A stretch of 64,000 nucleotides of DNA from an uncultured Paracoccaceae bacterium. GTDB lineage: Bacteria > Pseudomonadota > Alphaproteobacteria > Rhodobacterales > Rhodobacteraceae. The stretch is taken from NCBI GenBank assembly GCA_947489325.1, contig CANLDA010000002.1:62001-126000 (forward strand), read 5' to 3'. The notes under the pieces were generated by a model that saw nothing but the letters and a program-made list of their open reading frames with translations, was not told the origin of the DNA and did not search any database. Shown here piece after piece: positions 9,880 to 17,892 of the stretch (position 1 is the stretch's first letter; each line of letters begins with the position of its first letter). Made by a program: the position numbers and the translations under genes.

Positions 9880-10628
9880 TGAGCAATCCAATTTTGACAG
9901 TTTCCAAGCTGAGAGCCGGATATGGCAGCGGTGGTGATATCATCAAGGGGGCGGGGTTTTCTGTCAGCCAAGGGGCGATTTCCACGATTGTTGGGCCGAA
10001 TGGGGCAGGGAAGTCGACTTTGATTAAATCCCTTGTGGGGTTACTGACGCCACGTGACGGCACTATCACACTGAACGGCAAGGATGTGACCCAATTGGAT
10101 GCTCCTGCCAAGGCACGTGCTGGTTTGGGCTATGTACCGCAGGAACATAACGTGTTTCGCAATATGACCATCGGCGAAAACATGACGCTGGCTTATGAAT
10201 TCATTGCCCGCGAAACCAAGGGATTAAAGGCCGCGCGGGATCGGGTTTTTGACATCTTTCCAGACCTTGCCCACCGCGCGGGTGATATGGCGGGAAACCT
10301 GTCTGGTGGGCAACGTCAGATGCTGGCCTTTGGATGCGCGTTGATGCCCGACCCATCGCTTTTATTGCTGGATGAGCCAAGTGCTGGCTTGTCGCCCAAA
10401 TACGTTGCCGAAATGTTTCAAGCCGTAAAAGCGGTGAACCAAGCGGGCGTGTCGATCCTGATGATCGAACAGAACGTCAAAGAGGCAATGGTGATTTCCG
10501 AAACCGCCATTGTTCTGGTCGCAGGGCAGGTACGTGCACATATGCCCGCGCTTGATTTCCTTAATCATCCTGACATTCACGCGCTCTATATGGGCACGGC
10601 GGATGTCGCAGCGGCGGGGAGTGTCTGA
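9879..10628 (+). CDS. livF: Liv-type ABC transporter ATP-binding protein (LivF-like)
   Basis: The 249-residue ATPase has Walker A VGPNGAGKST, signature NLSGGQRQM and Walker B LLLLDEPSAGLSP. The ATG at 9879 overlaps the livG stop by one base (TGATG), indicating coupled translation. It forms the second nucleotide-binding subunit of the importer. The C-terminus lacks the LivG extension, as expected for LivF. Confidence 0.93.
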   Translation: MSNPILTVSKLRAGYGSGGDIIKGAGFSVSQGAISTIVGPNGAGKSTLIKSLVGLLTPRDGTITLNGKDVTQLDAPAKARAGLGYVPQEHNVFRNMTIGENMTLAYEFIARETKGLKAARDRVFDIFPDLAHRAGDMAGNLSGGQRQMLAFGCALMPDPSLLLLDEPSAGLSPKYVAEMFQAVKAVNQAGVSILMIEQNVKEAMVISETAIVLVAGQVRAHMPALDFLNHPDIHALYMGTADVAAAGSV

Positions 10629-11488
10629 TGCTGCAACTTTTGCTAAACGGTGTGGTATCCGGACTGTTGGTGGCGCTGCCTGCGATTGCTTTGTCGCTGA
10701 CCTACGGCGTGTTGAATTTTCCTAATTTTGCCATTGGATCGATGATCACCATGGGCGCCTATATAGCGCTGTTTTTCAATGTGGATATTGGCGTGCCGCT
10801 ATTGCTGGCTGCGGGGTTGGGGGCTGTGGGACTCGCCTGTGTGGCACTGATTGCAGATCGTCTGGTGTATCGGCCTTTGCGCAATTCTGATCATGTGACG
10901 CTGTTGGTGGCCTCTATGGGGGTCTATTTCGTGCTGGAAAATGTGGTGCGGTTCCTGTGGGGATCAGACATTCGTGGCTATGACATTGCCGTGGCCCGTC
11001 CGCATCGCTGGTTGGGGCTGCGCGTTAACAATGAACAGATCACCATCTTGATCGTGGCCCTTTTGGCGATGGTGGCGGTGTGGTTCATCCTGATGAAAAC
11101 CCCGTTGGGGCGCGCCATGCGGGCAGTATCGGACAACCCTGACCTTGCAGGTGTGCGCGGCATCAATCGTAACCGTGTCATTGGCGCTGTTTGGGGCATC
11201 TCGGGGGTACTTGCTGGGTTTGCGGGTGTCTTGGTTGGCATGGACGGCGTGATCGATCCCTTGATGGGATGGAACTATGTATTGCCAGTTTTTGCAGCCG
11301 TCATTCTGGGGGGCATCGGCAATCCATTCGGAGCGGTCATTGGCGCCATCTTGATTGGTGTGGCCGAGGAATTATCAACCCTGATCCTGCCCACGACCTA
11401 TCGTCAGGCTGTGGCGTTTCTGATCATCGTGCTGGTGCTGTTGTTACGCCCGCATGGACTTTTTGGCAAAGCGAGGATCAGCAGATGA
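10628..11488 (+). CDS. livH: Liv-type ABC transporter permease (LivH-like)
   Basis: The 286-residue integral membrane protein has about eight hydrophobic segments and LivH landmarks: the N-terminal LLNGVVSGLLVALPAIALSL, TYGVLNFPNFAIGSM, TPLGRAMRAVSDNPDLA, and the GGIGNPFGAVIGA loop that contacts the ATPase. It overlaps livF by one base and livM by four. It is one of the two inner-membrane subunits of the importer. Confidence 0.93.
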   Translation: MLQLLLNGVVSGLLVALPAIALSLTYGVLNFPNFAIGSMITMGAYIALFFNVDIGVPLLLAAGLGAVGLACVALIADRLVYRPLRNSDHVTLLVASMGVYFVLENVVRFLWGSDIRGYDIAVARPHRWLGLRVNNEQITILIVALLAMVAVWFILMKTPLGRAMRAVSDNPDLAGVRGINRNRVIGAVWGISGVLAGFAGVLVGMDGVIDPLMGWNYVLPVFAAVILGGIGNPFGAVIGAILIGVAEELSTLILPTTYRQAVAFLIIVLVLLLRPHGLFGKARISR

Positions 11489-12390
11489 TCGGCTATTTCA
11501 CCGCAATTCTTATCTTTGTGATTATTTCGGCCCTGATTGGTTTGGCTTTGAACCTGCAATGGGGACAGGCGGGAATGGTCAACTTTGGCATCTTCGGCTT
11601 TTTTGCTGTGGGGGCCTATGTTGCCGGTCTTGCGGCCATGGCAGGGGTGCCTACGTTGATTGCTGCATTGTTGGCGGTTGTCGCAACGGTGATCTTAAGT
11701 GCGCTGGTGGCGTTGGTGTCTGCCCGATTACGCGAGGACTATCTTGCCATTGCGACGCTTGCCTTTGCCGAAGCTGTGCGCCTGTTTTTGTTGAATGAAA
11801 CTTGGCTGACGGGAGGGGCAAACGGATTGCCTGGCATTCCACGTCCCTTGTCGAAAGTTGCCTCGGGGCTGAACTATGAGTTGTTGTTCCTAGGATTGTC
11901 GATCACGGCCTTTGCACTGTGTTTCGCTTTTGCCCAATTGCTGACGGTGTCCCCCTTTGGCCGCGTGTTGCGAGCGCTGCGCGAGGATGACCTGGTCGCA
12001 TCGACTTTGGGTAAGACCACATTGTCGTTTCGGGTGCGAGCCTTTGCTGCCGGGGGGGCAATTATCGGGGTGGCTGGCAGTCTGCATGCGTTTTATTTCA
12101 CCTACATCGACCCAACCCAATTTGGCGCTTTCGTGACGGCCTATGCCTTTATGGCGGTGATCGCAGGGGGGCGTGGATCAAACATTGGCCTGCTGATCGG
12201 GGCGGTCTCAGTCATGGTGCTGCTGGAAGGCACGCGTTTTCTCAAAGATTTCATGCCGTTTCTTGATGCGGGTCAGGCAGCGTCCTTGCGCCTGATCCTC
12301 ATTGGTGTGGGTCTCATCCTGTTGTTGATTTATCGCCCGCAAGGGTTCGTCAGCGAGTACCGGCTGCAAGCCAAACAAGGGAGAGAGTGA
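11485..12390 (+). CDS. livM: Liv-type ABC transporter permease (LivM-like)
   Basis: The 301-residue permease begins MIGYFTAILIFVIIS, with LNLQWGQAGMVNFG, the TPFGRVLRALREDD-like loop (here SPFGRVLRALREDDLVAS) and IAGGRGSNIGLLIGA. The ATG at 11485 overlaps the livH stop by four bases and follows AGGA, so upstream in-frame extension into livH is not credible. It completes the membrane part of the importer. Confidence 0.92.
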   Translation: MIGYFTAILIFVIISALIGLALNLQWGQAGMVNFGIFGFFAVGAYVAGLAAMAGVPTLIAALLAVVATVILSALVALVSARLREDYLAIATLAFAEAVRLFLLNETWLTGGANGLPGIPRPLSKVASGLNYELLFLGLSITAFALCFAFAQLLTVSPFGRVLRALREDDLVASTLGKTTLSFRVRAFAAGGAIIGVAGSLHAFYFTYIDPTQFGAFVTAYAFMAVIAGGRGSNIGLLIGAVSVMVLLEGTRFLKDFMPFLDAGQAASLRLILIGVGLILLLIYRPQGFVSEYRLQAKQGRE

Positions 12391-12944
12391 TGAGTCGGAT
12401 TTCATCTCCCCGGGCTGACACTCTCTCGGATGAGGCCCGCGCCATTTTTGACGAAATGAACGATTATGGCCCCTTTAGAAATTTGGTTGAGGCCATGGGG
12501 CATCGCCCTACGATCCTGCGACATCTGTTTGGCATGTTGCTGGATTTGCGAGACGAAGCTGTGCTGCCGCGCCGCGCGCTCGAATTGGCGCTGGTGACAG
12601 TGTCTAAGCTGAATGAATGTACCTATTGCATCTCTCATCATGCGCCAATGTTGCAAGTGGTTGGGCTGAGCAAAGAAGGCATCGCCCGCTTGCCTGATGT
12701 GGATGATCACCCTGAACTGGACGATTTGGACAAGATGGTCGTGCGCTATGCCGCCGCTGTCACAACCCGCGCCAATCGGATGCGCGATGCCGAAGTGACA
12801 GACCTGCGTGCCCATTTCAGTGAGGCCCAAATTGTCGAACTGACATGGCGCATCGCGCTGTGTGGCGCGTTCAATCGCTTTAACGATGCACTGCAACTGA
12901 CACTGGAGGACGGGGTGGAGGAGTTCCCGTCCAACAGCAATTGA
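12390..12944 (+). CDS. Carboxymuconolactone decarboxylase / AhpD-like family protein
   Basis: The 184-residue all-helical protein contains ECTYCISHHAPML (Cys-x-x-Cys followed by His), the AhpD-like redox-active motif of the CMD family. Such proteins act as peroxidase partners or on lactones and small metabolites. ATG 12390 overlaps the livM stop by one base; an alternative GTG is one codon earlier. Sitting between the permease and binding-protein genes, it is almost certainly a pathway member and not transport machinery. It may process or detoxify an intermediate, or use the CxxC pair against peroxide formed by an FAD oxidase; both ideas are inference. Confidence 0.82.
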   Translation: MSRISSPRADTLSDEARAIFDEMNDYGPFRNLVEAMGHRPTILRHLFGMLLDLRDEAVLPRRALELALVTVSKLNECTYCISHHAPMLQVVGLSKEGIARLPDVDDHPELDDLDKMVVRYAAAVTTRANRMRDAEVTDLRAHFSEAQIVELTWRIALCGAFNRFNDALQLTLEDGVEEFPSNSN

Positions 12945-12966
12945 TCACCTAGAGGAGGAAATAGAT

Positions 12967-14199
12967 ATGACTCGATTGACACTTAACCGACGCACGTTTC
13001 TGGGCGCCGCTGCCGCAGGTATTGCGGTTAGCAGCTTTCCGATGCCTGCACTGGCCCAAAAGGCACCTGTGAAATTTGGGATGATTTCCCCTTTGACGGG
13101 GGGTGGTGCGTCTTACGGGCCAAACATCGTCAAGGCCGCACAGGCCATTGCCGGGCAGATCAACGGGGCAGGCGGCATCTTGGATGGTCGCCAGATCAAG
13201 ATTATCGCGGAAGACAGCGAAACCAATCCCACTGCCGCCGTGCGTGCCGCACGAAAATTGCTGGATGTGGATCAGGTCAATGCCATCGTTGGCATGTGGG
13301 GATCTGGCCCAACATTGGCGGTCAAACCTTTGGCCCTTGAAAAAGGCGTTTCCATCAGCTGCCTAGGCGCGGCTGATGCGATCACTGAAGGTGACACAGC
13401 TGGATTGATCTGGCGCTTTCAGGCCACTGGGCGCGAATGGGGTGTGCCACCGGCCAAGGCGATGCTTGCTGCGGGTCACAAAAAGGTTGGTATTCTCGCG
13501 GTACAGACGGCCTTTACCCAATCCATGATTGGCCCCTTCATTGAAACGATTGAGGCCGGAGGCGGCGAGGTCGTTGTGCAGGCCGAGGTCAAACCCGATC
13601 AGCCGAACTTTCGTGCAGAGGTTGACAAGGTGATGGGCGAAGATGTCACGGCCGTCTTCCTGCCGGCTTATGTGACACAGTTCACGTCGATCGCAAAGGA
13701 ATGGTATCGCGGCGGGTATGACACAGAGCTGTACACCCTGACCATCGCCGCCAGTGCGGGTGTCAACGGGGGTGGGAAATTTATCACCGCCGTGGGCGAT
13801 GCGGTTGGCGAAGGCATTCACCATCTTCAGGCCACCAACGACACCACCTCAGCCACCTATCAGGAATTTGAAGGATTGATGGGGGTTGCACCGGGTACGT
13901 TCTTGCCATTTTCCGCGCTTTGCGCGGATTCAATGACAGTACACGCAGCCGCAATGGAAAAGGCCGGAACCGCGGATGCCACAGTCTATACCAAAGAGAT
14001 TTTGGGCATTACCAATGGCGGTGGGGAAAAGGTTGGCGGCGCTCTGAACCTTCTGGAAGCGGTTCGTGCAGGCAAAGATGTGGATTACACTGGCTATGGT
14101 ATGGATGTGGCCTTTCATCCCAATGGCAATCTCAAGGACCGCCCCTTTGCCCATTTCGTCATCAAAGATGGCAAGGACGAAGAACTAGGCACCATCTGA
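12967..14199 (+). CDS. Liv-type ABC transporter substrate-binding protein with Tat signal
   Basis: The 410-residue protein starts at ATG 12967 after GAGGAGG. The first 30 residues (NRRTFLGAAAAG, then a hydrophobic run ending PALA) look like a twin-arginine signal peptide, suggesting export in folded form. The mature part is a type I periplasmic binding protein of the Peripla_BP_6/LivK family (FGMISPLTGGGASYG, IVGMWGSGPTLAVKPLA). It is the last gene of the operon and presumably captures the substrate whose ester is hydrolysed by the 7583 gene product. Ligand unknown. Confidence 0.9.
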   Translation: MTRLTLNRRTFLGAAAAGIAVSSFPMPALAQKAPVKFGMISPLTGGGASYGPNIVKAAQAIAGQINGAGGILDGRQIKIIAEDSETNPTAAVRAARKLLDVDQVNAIVGMWGSGPTLAVKPLALEKGVSISCLGAADAITEGDTAGLIWRFQATGREWGVPPAKAMLAAGHKKVGILAVQTAFTQSMIGPFIETIEAGGGEVVVQAEVKPDQPNFRAEVDKVMGEDVTAVFLPAYVTQFTSIAKEWYRGGYDTELYTLTIAASAGVNGGGKFITAVGDAVGEGIHHLQATNDTTSATYQEFEGLMGVAPGTFLPFSALCADSMTVHAAAMEKAGTADATVYTKEILGITNGGGEKVGGALNLLEAVRAGKDVDYTGYGMDVAFHPNGNLKDRPFAHFVIKDGKDEELGTI

Positions 14200-14216
14200 T
14201 CTGTGATACAGCGAGG

Positions 14217-14234
14217 CAGCCCCAGAGAGGGCTG
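14217..14234 (+). terminator. Weak hairpin after the Liv operon
   Basis: CAGCCC (14217-14222) and GGGCTG (14229-14234) form a six-pair stem 17 bases past the binding-protein stop, followed only by a loosely T-rich stretch. It may terminate the operon. Confidence 0.4.
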
Positions 14235-14285
14235 TCTCTGACGGTGCATTTGTCTTGTCTCACGCAGATCAGTTGTGCGGCTCAT

Positions 14286-15167
14286 TTACTGCATTTGGTG
14301 TTCAATGCGCACCAAGCGGCGCTCTCTCAAGAAAGAATAAAGCCCGGTTGCGATAATCAGGCCCGCTCCAATCAGGGTAAACGCATCTGGCCGTTCGTTG
14401 AAAATCACAACACCCACGGTGATTGAAAAGATCAAACGGCTATAGCGAAACGGCATAATGGCGGACACTTCGCCCACGCGCATGGCCTGAACGATGCCCC
14501 AATAGCCAATTGCGCCAAACAAGATGGCGCCGCCTGACCACAATGTCTGGTCCCTGTTCAATGCGACAAGATCGGCACCACCGACCAACATCATCAATGT
14601 TCCAGCGATGATGAGGGATGCAAAACCCTGAAAGGACACCACACTTGATGCCACGGTGCTGTCAATTTTACGGGTGATAAGATCACGAAATGCCACGCCA
14701 AACACTGGCAACAACACAAACAAAGAGTCTGCGTTGAACCCGTCCATACCGGGACGAATGATCAACAACACGCCGATAAAGCCCACAATGATGGCGCACC
14801 AGCGGCGCCATCCAACTTGTTCGCCCAAAAACAGTGCGGCGCCCATGGTAATCGCAAGTGGCGTGGCCTGAAACACGGCGGCAACTGTTGAAATATCCAC
14901 CAAAGACAGAGCCGTGGCATATCCCATGGCCGCTACTGCCTCCGCAAAGGCGCGGAGCAGGGCGGGCTTTGACCAGGCTTCGCGCGCAAAGAGGTTCTGT
15001 CGCGATGCAACCGCCATGGTGGCGAAAATCACACTGCTGCCGATGCCAAGAATGATCAGGATTTGCCCAACAGAAATCTCCACCGCAAGGTGTTTGATAA
15101 ACGCATCCTCAATCGTGAATCCGGCCATGGCCAGAAGAACCAGCAAAATGCCGTTAAGATTGTTCAT
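14286..15167 (-). CDS. EamA family (DMT superfamily) transporter
   Basis: The 293-residue protein has about ten hydrophobic segments arranged as two EamA repeats, with FQATPLAITMGAALFLGEQV closing the first and FRYSRLIFSITVGVVIFNERPD in the second. DMT proteins export metabolites or import nucleotides and amino acids; the substrate cannot be told. ATG 15167 follows AGGAA; an in-frame TTG at 15206 would add 13 polar residues. It converges on the Liv operon and is probably unrelated to it. Confidence 0.88.
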   Translation of the reverse strand: MNNLNGILLVLLAMAGFTIEDAFIKHLAVEISVGQILIILGIGSSVIFATMAVASRQNLFAREAWSKPALLRAFAEAVAAMGYATALSLVDISTVAAVFQATPLAITMGAALFLGEQVGWRRWCAIIVGFIGVLLIIRPGMDGFNADSLFVLLPVFGVAFRDLITRKIDSTVASSVVSFQGFASLIIAGTLMMLVGGADLVALNRDQTLWSGGAILFGAIGYWGIVQAMRVGEVSAIMPFRYSRLIFSITVGVVIFNERPDAFTLIGAGLIIATGLYSFLRERRLVRIEHQMQ

Positions 15168-15402
15168 GAGCGCGCGTTCCTGTTGGGTGAGTTTCCGGTT
15201 GTCCAAGTGTCACCGGCACGCCTTATCCAAATCGCAAACCGAGGCATTGCGCAAGAAAAACTGATTCAGAGCGGCATCAATTCCTGTGAAGGCACAGTTC
15301 ACAGATGGACATATGCGCGCCTGCAAATGGGAGCGATTGAATTTGCTTAAGAGGGGGGAAGCGATTTAGGTTAGGCAATAAATTAGCAAAAAGGCCTGCA
15401 CT

Positions 15403-15738
15403 ATGGATCTCCCTGATTTTATCAAAGCATTTCCCGGTATAAACCTGCCGCTGCCCGAAGACATGGTGACAACCCATGTCATGCGCACCGATGATGGATT
15501 GGCGGTATTTTTTGTGGTGCATAAAGATGTTGAATTGCCACCGCATTCGCACAGGGGGCAATGGGGTACTGTTATCAAGGGGCAGGTTGATCTGACGATT
15601 GATGGGCAAACCCAGTCACATCGCCCCGGCGACAGCTATTTCATTCCTACGGACGTGGTGCATGGTGCCAAAGTATACGCTGGGTCTATTGTGATGGATA
15701 TCTTTGAAGAGCCGGACAGGTATTCACTTAAATCCTGA
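15403..15738 (+). CDS. Small single-domain cupin protein
   Basis: This 111-residue cupin_2 protein carries the metal-binding first motif PPHSHRGQWGTVIKG and the second motif PGDSYFIPTDVVHGA. The histidines in PHSH and VVHG and the intervening acidic or Gln residues are typical metal ligands. Function is unknown; such cupins are often small-molecule sensors, isomerases or dioxygenases. AAGG lies eight bases before the ATG. It converges on fur with only eight bases between the stops. Confidence 0.8.
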   Translation: MDLPDFIKAFPGINLPLPEDMVTTHVMRTDDGLAVFFVVHKDVELPPHSHRGQWGTVIKGQVDLTIDGQTQSHRPGDSYFIPTDVVHGAKVYAGSIVMDIFEEPDRYSLKS

Positions 15739-15746
15739 CAGGCGGG

Positions 15747-16157
15747 TCATTTGTTTTTTGGAACACCATAGAGTTCCAGTTTATGCCCCTTTAGGTGATA
15801 CCCTAGTTTTGCGGCGATTTTTTCTTGCAAAGCTTCGATATCCGGATCGCAAAACTCGATCACTTCACCGGTGTTGATATCAATCAAATGGTCGTGGTGA
15901 TCGCGTTCCGCATCTTCATAGCGCGCGCGCCCATCCCCAAATTCCAGACGATCCAAAATGCCGGATTCTTCAAACAGCTTAACCGTGCGATATACCGTTG
16001 CCAGTGAAATTGCGGCGTCACGCGCGCTGGCACGGGCGTAAAGTTCTTCGACATCCGGGTGGTCGCTACTCTCTTGTAGCACTGCCACGATGGTGCGACG
16101 TTGATCTGTCATACGTAGGCCTTTGGCCTCGCAGCGTGAAATGATGGTGTCAGTCAT
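15747..16157 (-). CDS. fur: Fur family metal-responsive regulator (Fur/Mur type)
   Basis: The 136-residue protein has the Fur winged-helix domain (SRCEAKGLRMTDQRRTIVAVL, ISLATVYRTVKLFEESGIL) and the metal-site stretch YEDAERDHHDHLIDINTGEVIEFCD. It resembles the alphaproteobacterial Fur that in many Rhodobacterales and rhizobia responds to manganese (Mur) and not iron. I cannot decide Fur versus Mur from sequence. The gene diverges from rhlE across a 334-bp region and converges on a cupin gene. Confidence 0.9.
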   Translation of the reverse strand: MTDTIISRCEAKGLRMTDQRRTIVAVLQESSDHPDVEELYARASARDAAISLATVYRTVKLFEESGILDRLEFGDGRARYEDAERDHHDHLIDINTGEVIEFCDPDIEALQEKIAAKLGYHLKGHKLELYGVPKNK

Positions 16158-16491
16158 AGTGTGTTCCGGCGTCGGTTGGGATCTTTGTTTAGCCGCAGAA
16201 TGCGCGTTCCGCCACAGGTATTGTATATTTATCTATCGTAAATGTCGCTTGACAGCCACATCCAGTCCGGTGCATGACGCGCCCAAGACGCCGTCTGCCG
16301 CGTGAGCAGCACCTTTGGCCGCATTGAGCGAGCCACCCATAACGGCGAAATCTGATCCCAAAATCACGCGTGGGGCGAACACACTCGGACGGTTGGCGCA
16401 TTCGGCGTTGATTGTGGCCGAACGTGGACCACCAAGAAGGCGCCCCGTGGCGCTGATCTCCCCTGTGCATCAGGGGCTGAAAGGATATCTC
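16158..16491. other. Divergent fur-rhlE intergenic region with coding-like remnant and 5' hairpin
   Basis: No confident gene lies in these 334 bases. On the minus strand a 72-codon open frame (16233-16451, ending TAG) has protein-like composition (LGSDFAVMGGSLNAAKGAA, then GASCTGLDVAV) but no good start, so it may be a decayed gene or a shadow of the opposite strand. A perfect CCCCTG/CAGGGG hairpin at 16460-16476 stands just before the rhlE ribosome binding site (AAGGA, 16481-16485) and could affect its translation. Confidence 0.4.
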
Positions 16492-17808
16492 ATGGCAGAG
16501 TTTGCCAATTTGGGCTTGCCCGAAACACTTGTTAAGAAACTGGAGAAACTGGGGATGACCTCCCCAACACCAATCCAAGAGCGCGCAATTCCGCACGCCC
16601 TTGAAGGCCAAGACGTTATGGGGCTGGCGCAAACTGGCACCGGCAAAACGCTGGCCTTTGGATTGCCTCTGATCGCCCGCCTGCAAAGCTTTGGGCAAAA
16701 GCCCGCACCGCGCACAGTGCGCGCCTTAATCCTTGCACCAACCCGCGAATTGGCGAACCAAATTCAAGACAGCCTGCGGGCGTTGGTTGACGGCACACCC
16801 TTTAAGGTTGGACTGGTCGTCGGTGGCGCATCAATCAATGCACAAATTCAACGCTTGGAGCGCGGCACCGATATTTTGGTTGCGACCCCCGGTCGTTTGA
16901 TTGACCTGATGGACCGCAGAGCGCTTAACCTTAAGGATACGGGGTTTCTCGTGTTGGACGAGGCCGATCAAATGCTGGACCTCGGCTTTATTCACGCTTT
17001 GCGTAAGATTGCAGATTTCCTGCCGTCTGAACGCCAAACCATGTTGTTTTCGGCCACTATGCCCAAACAAATGTCAGAACTTGCTGGCTCGTATCTGAAA
17101 AACCCTGTGCGTGTGCAAGTCGCGCCTCCGGGTAAGACCGCGGATAAAGTCACCCAAGAAGTGCATTTCATCGCCAAAGCAACAAAAACTGAATTGCTGT
17201 TGGAATTGCTGGCAAAACACCGTGATGAGGCGGCGATTGTGTTTGGGCGGACCAAACATGGTGCTGAACGATTGATGAAGTCGCTGGTCAAGGCCGGGTA
17301 TAAGGCTGAATCTATCCACGGCAACAAATCGCAAGGTCAACGAACACGTGCGATTGACGCCTTTAAAAAGGGGCAAACTTTGGTTCTGGTAGCCACCGAT
17401 GTCGCGGCTCGTGGATTGGATATTCCGCAAGTGCGTCATGTCTATAACTATGATCTGCCCAATGTGCCGGAAAACTATGTTCACCGAATTGGTAGGACCG
17501 CACGTGCTGGAATGGATGGGGCGGCTGTTGCATTCTGTGCTCCGGATGAAGTTGATGAATTCAACGCCATTCAGAAGGTTCTAAAAATGGCTATTCCGGT
17601 GGCTTCTGGTCGGGCTTGGGATGGTGTGCGTGAACCGGGTGCCCCGGGTCCTAAGATGGGCAATAAAGGTGGTAAGAAACCTGGTGGTCAACGTCGTCGT
17701 GGCGGTGGTGGCGGAAAACCACACGGTGGTGGAAAACCATCTGCTGATGGCGCGCGTCGTCGCAACGGCCCACCCCGCAACAAAGGTCGCGGCCCCAAAG
17801 CGGCGTAG
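16492..17808 (+). CDS. rhlE: DEAD-box ATP-dependent RNA helicase, RhlE type
   Basis: The 438-residue protein has every helicase motif in order: Q motif SPTPIQ, motif I AQTGTGKT, Ia PTRELA, Ib TPGR, II DEAD, III SAT, then IV-VI in domain 2 ending HRIGRTAR. The last 65 residues are a Gly/Arg/Lys-rich tail suited to RNA binding, typical of RhlE. It unwinds structured RNA in ribosome assembly and mRNA decay, often needed in the cold. ATG 16492 follows AAGGA; the frame is open upstream but that part lacks helicase features. A strong terminator follows. Confidence 0.93.
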   Translation: MAEFANLGLPETLVKKLEKLGMTSPTPIQERAIPHALEGQDVMGLAQTGTGKTLAFGLPLIARLQSFGQKPAPRTVRALILAPTRELANQIQDSLRALVDGTPFKVGLVVGGASINAQIQRLERGTDILVATPGRLIDLMDRRALNLKDTGFLVLDEADQMLDLGFIHALRKIADFLPSERQTMLFSATMPKQMSELAGSYLKNPVRVQVAPPGKTADKVTQEVHFIAKATKTELLLELLAKHRDEAAIVFGRTKHGAERLMKSLVKAGYKAESIHGNKSQGQRTRAIDAFKKGQTLVLVATDVAARGLDIPQVRHVYNYDLPNVPENYVHRIGRTARAGMDGAAVAFCAPDEVDEFNAIQKVLKMAIPVASGRAWDGVREPGAPGPKMGNKGGKKPGGQRRRGGGGGKPHGGGKPSADGARRRNGPPRNKGRGPKAA

Positions 17809-17821
17809 TTCCAACGTATTG

Positions 17822-17856
17822 TTATGCCCAGCGAATTCGCTGGGCATAAACTTTTT
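17822..17856 (+). terminator. Long palindromic terminator after rhlE
   Basis: A perfect 28-base palindrome (17822-17849, arms TTATGCCCAGCGAA and its complement) is followed by ACTTTTT. It lies 13 bases past the rhlE stop and between convergent genes, so it may also stop transcription from the phzF side. Confidence 0.85.
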
Positions 17857-17892
17857 AATGCGTCATTGCTGTCGTGCCGCTGGGTCTGATCT

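Noticed and set aside
16315-16491. N-terminal extension of RhlE
   Set aside because: The added residues lack helicase features, and ATG 16492 has AAGGA at the right distance.
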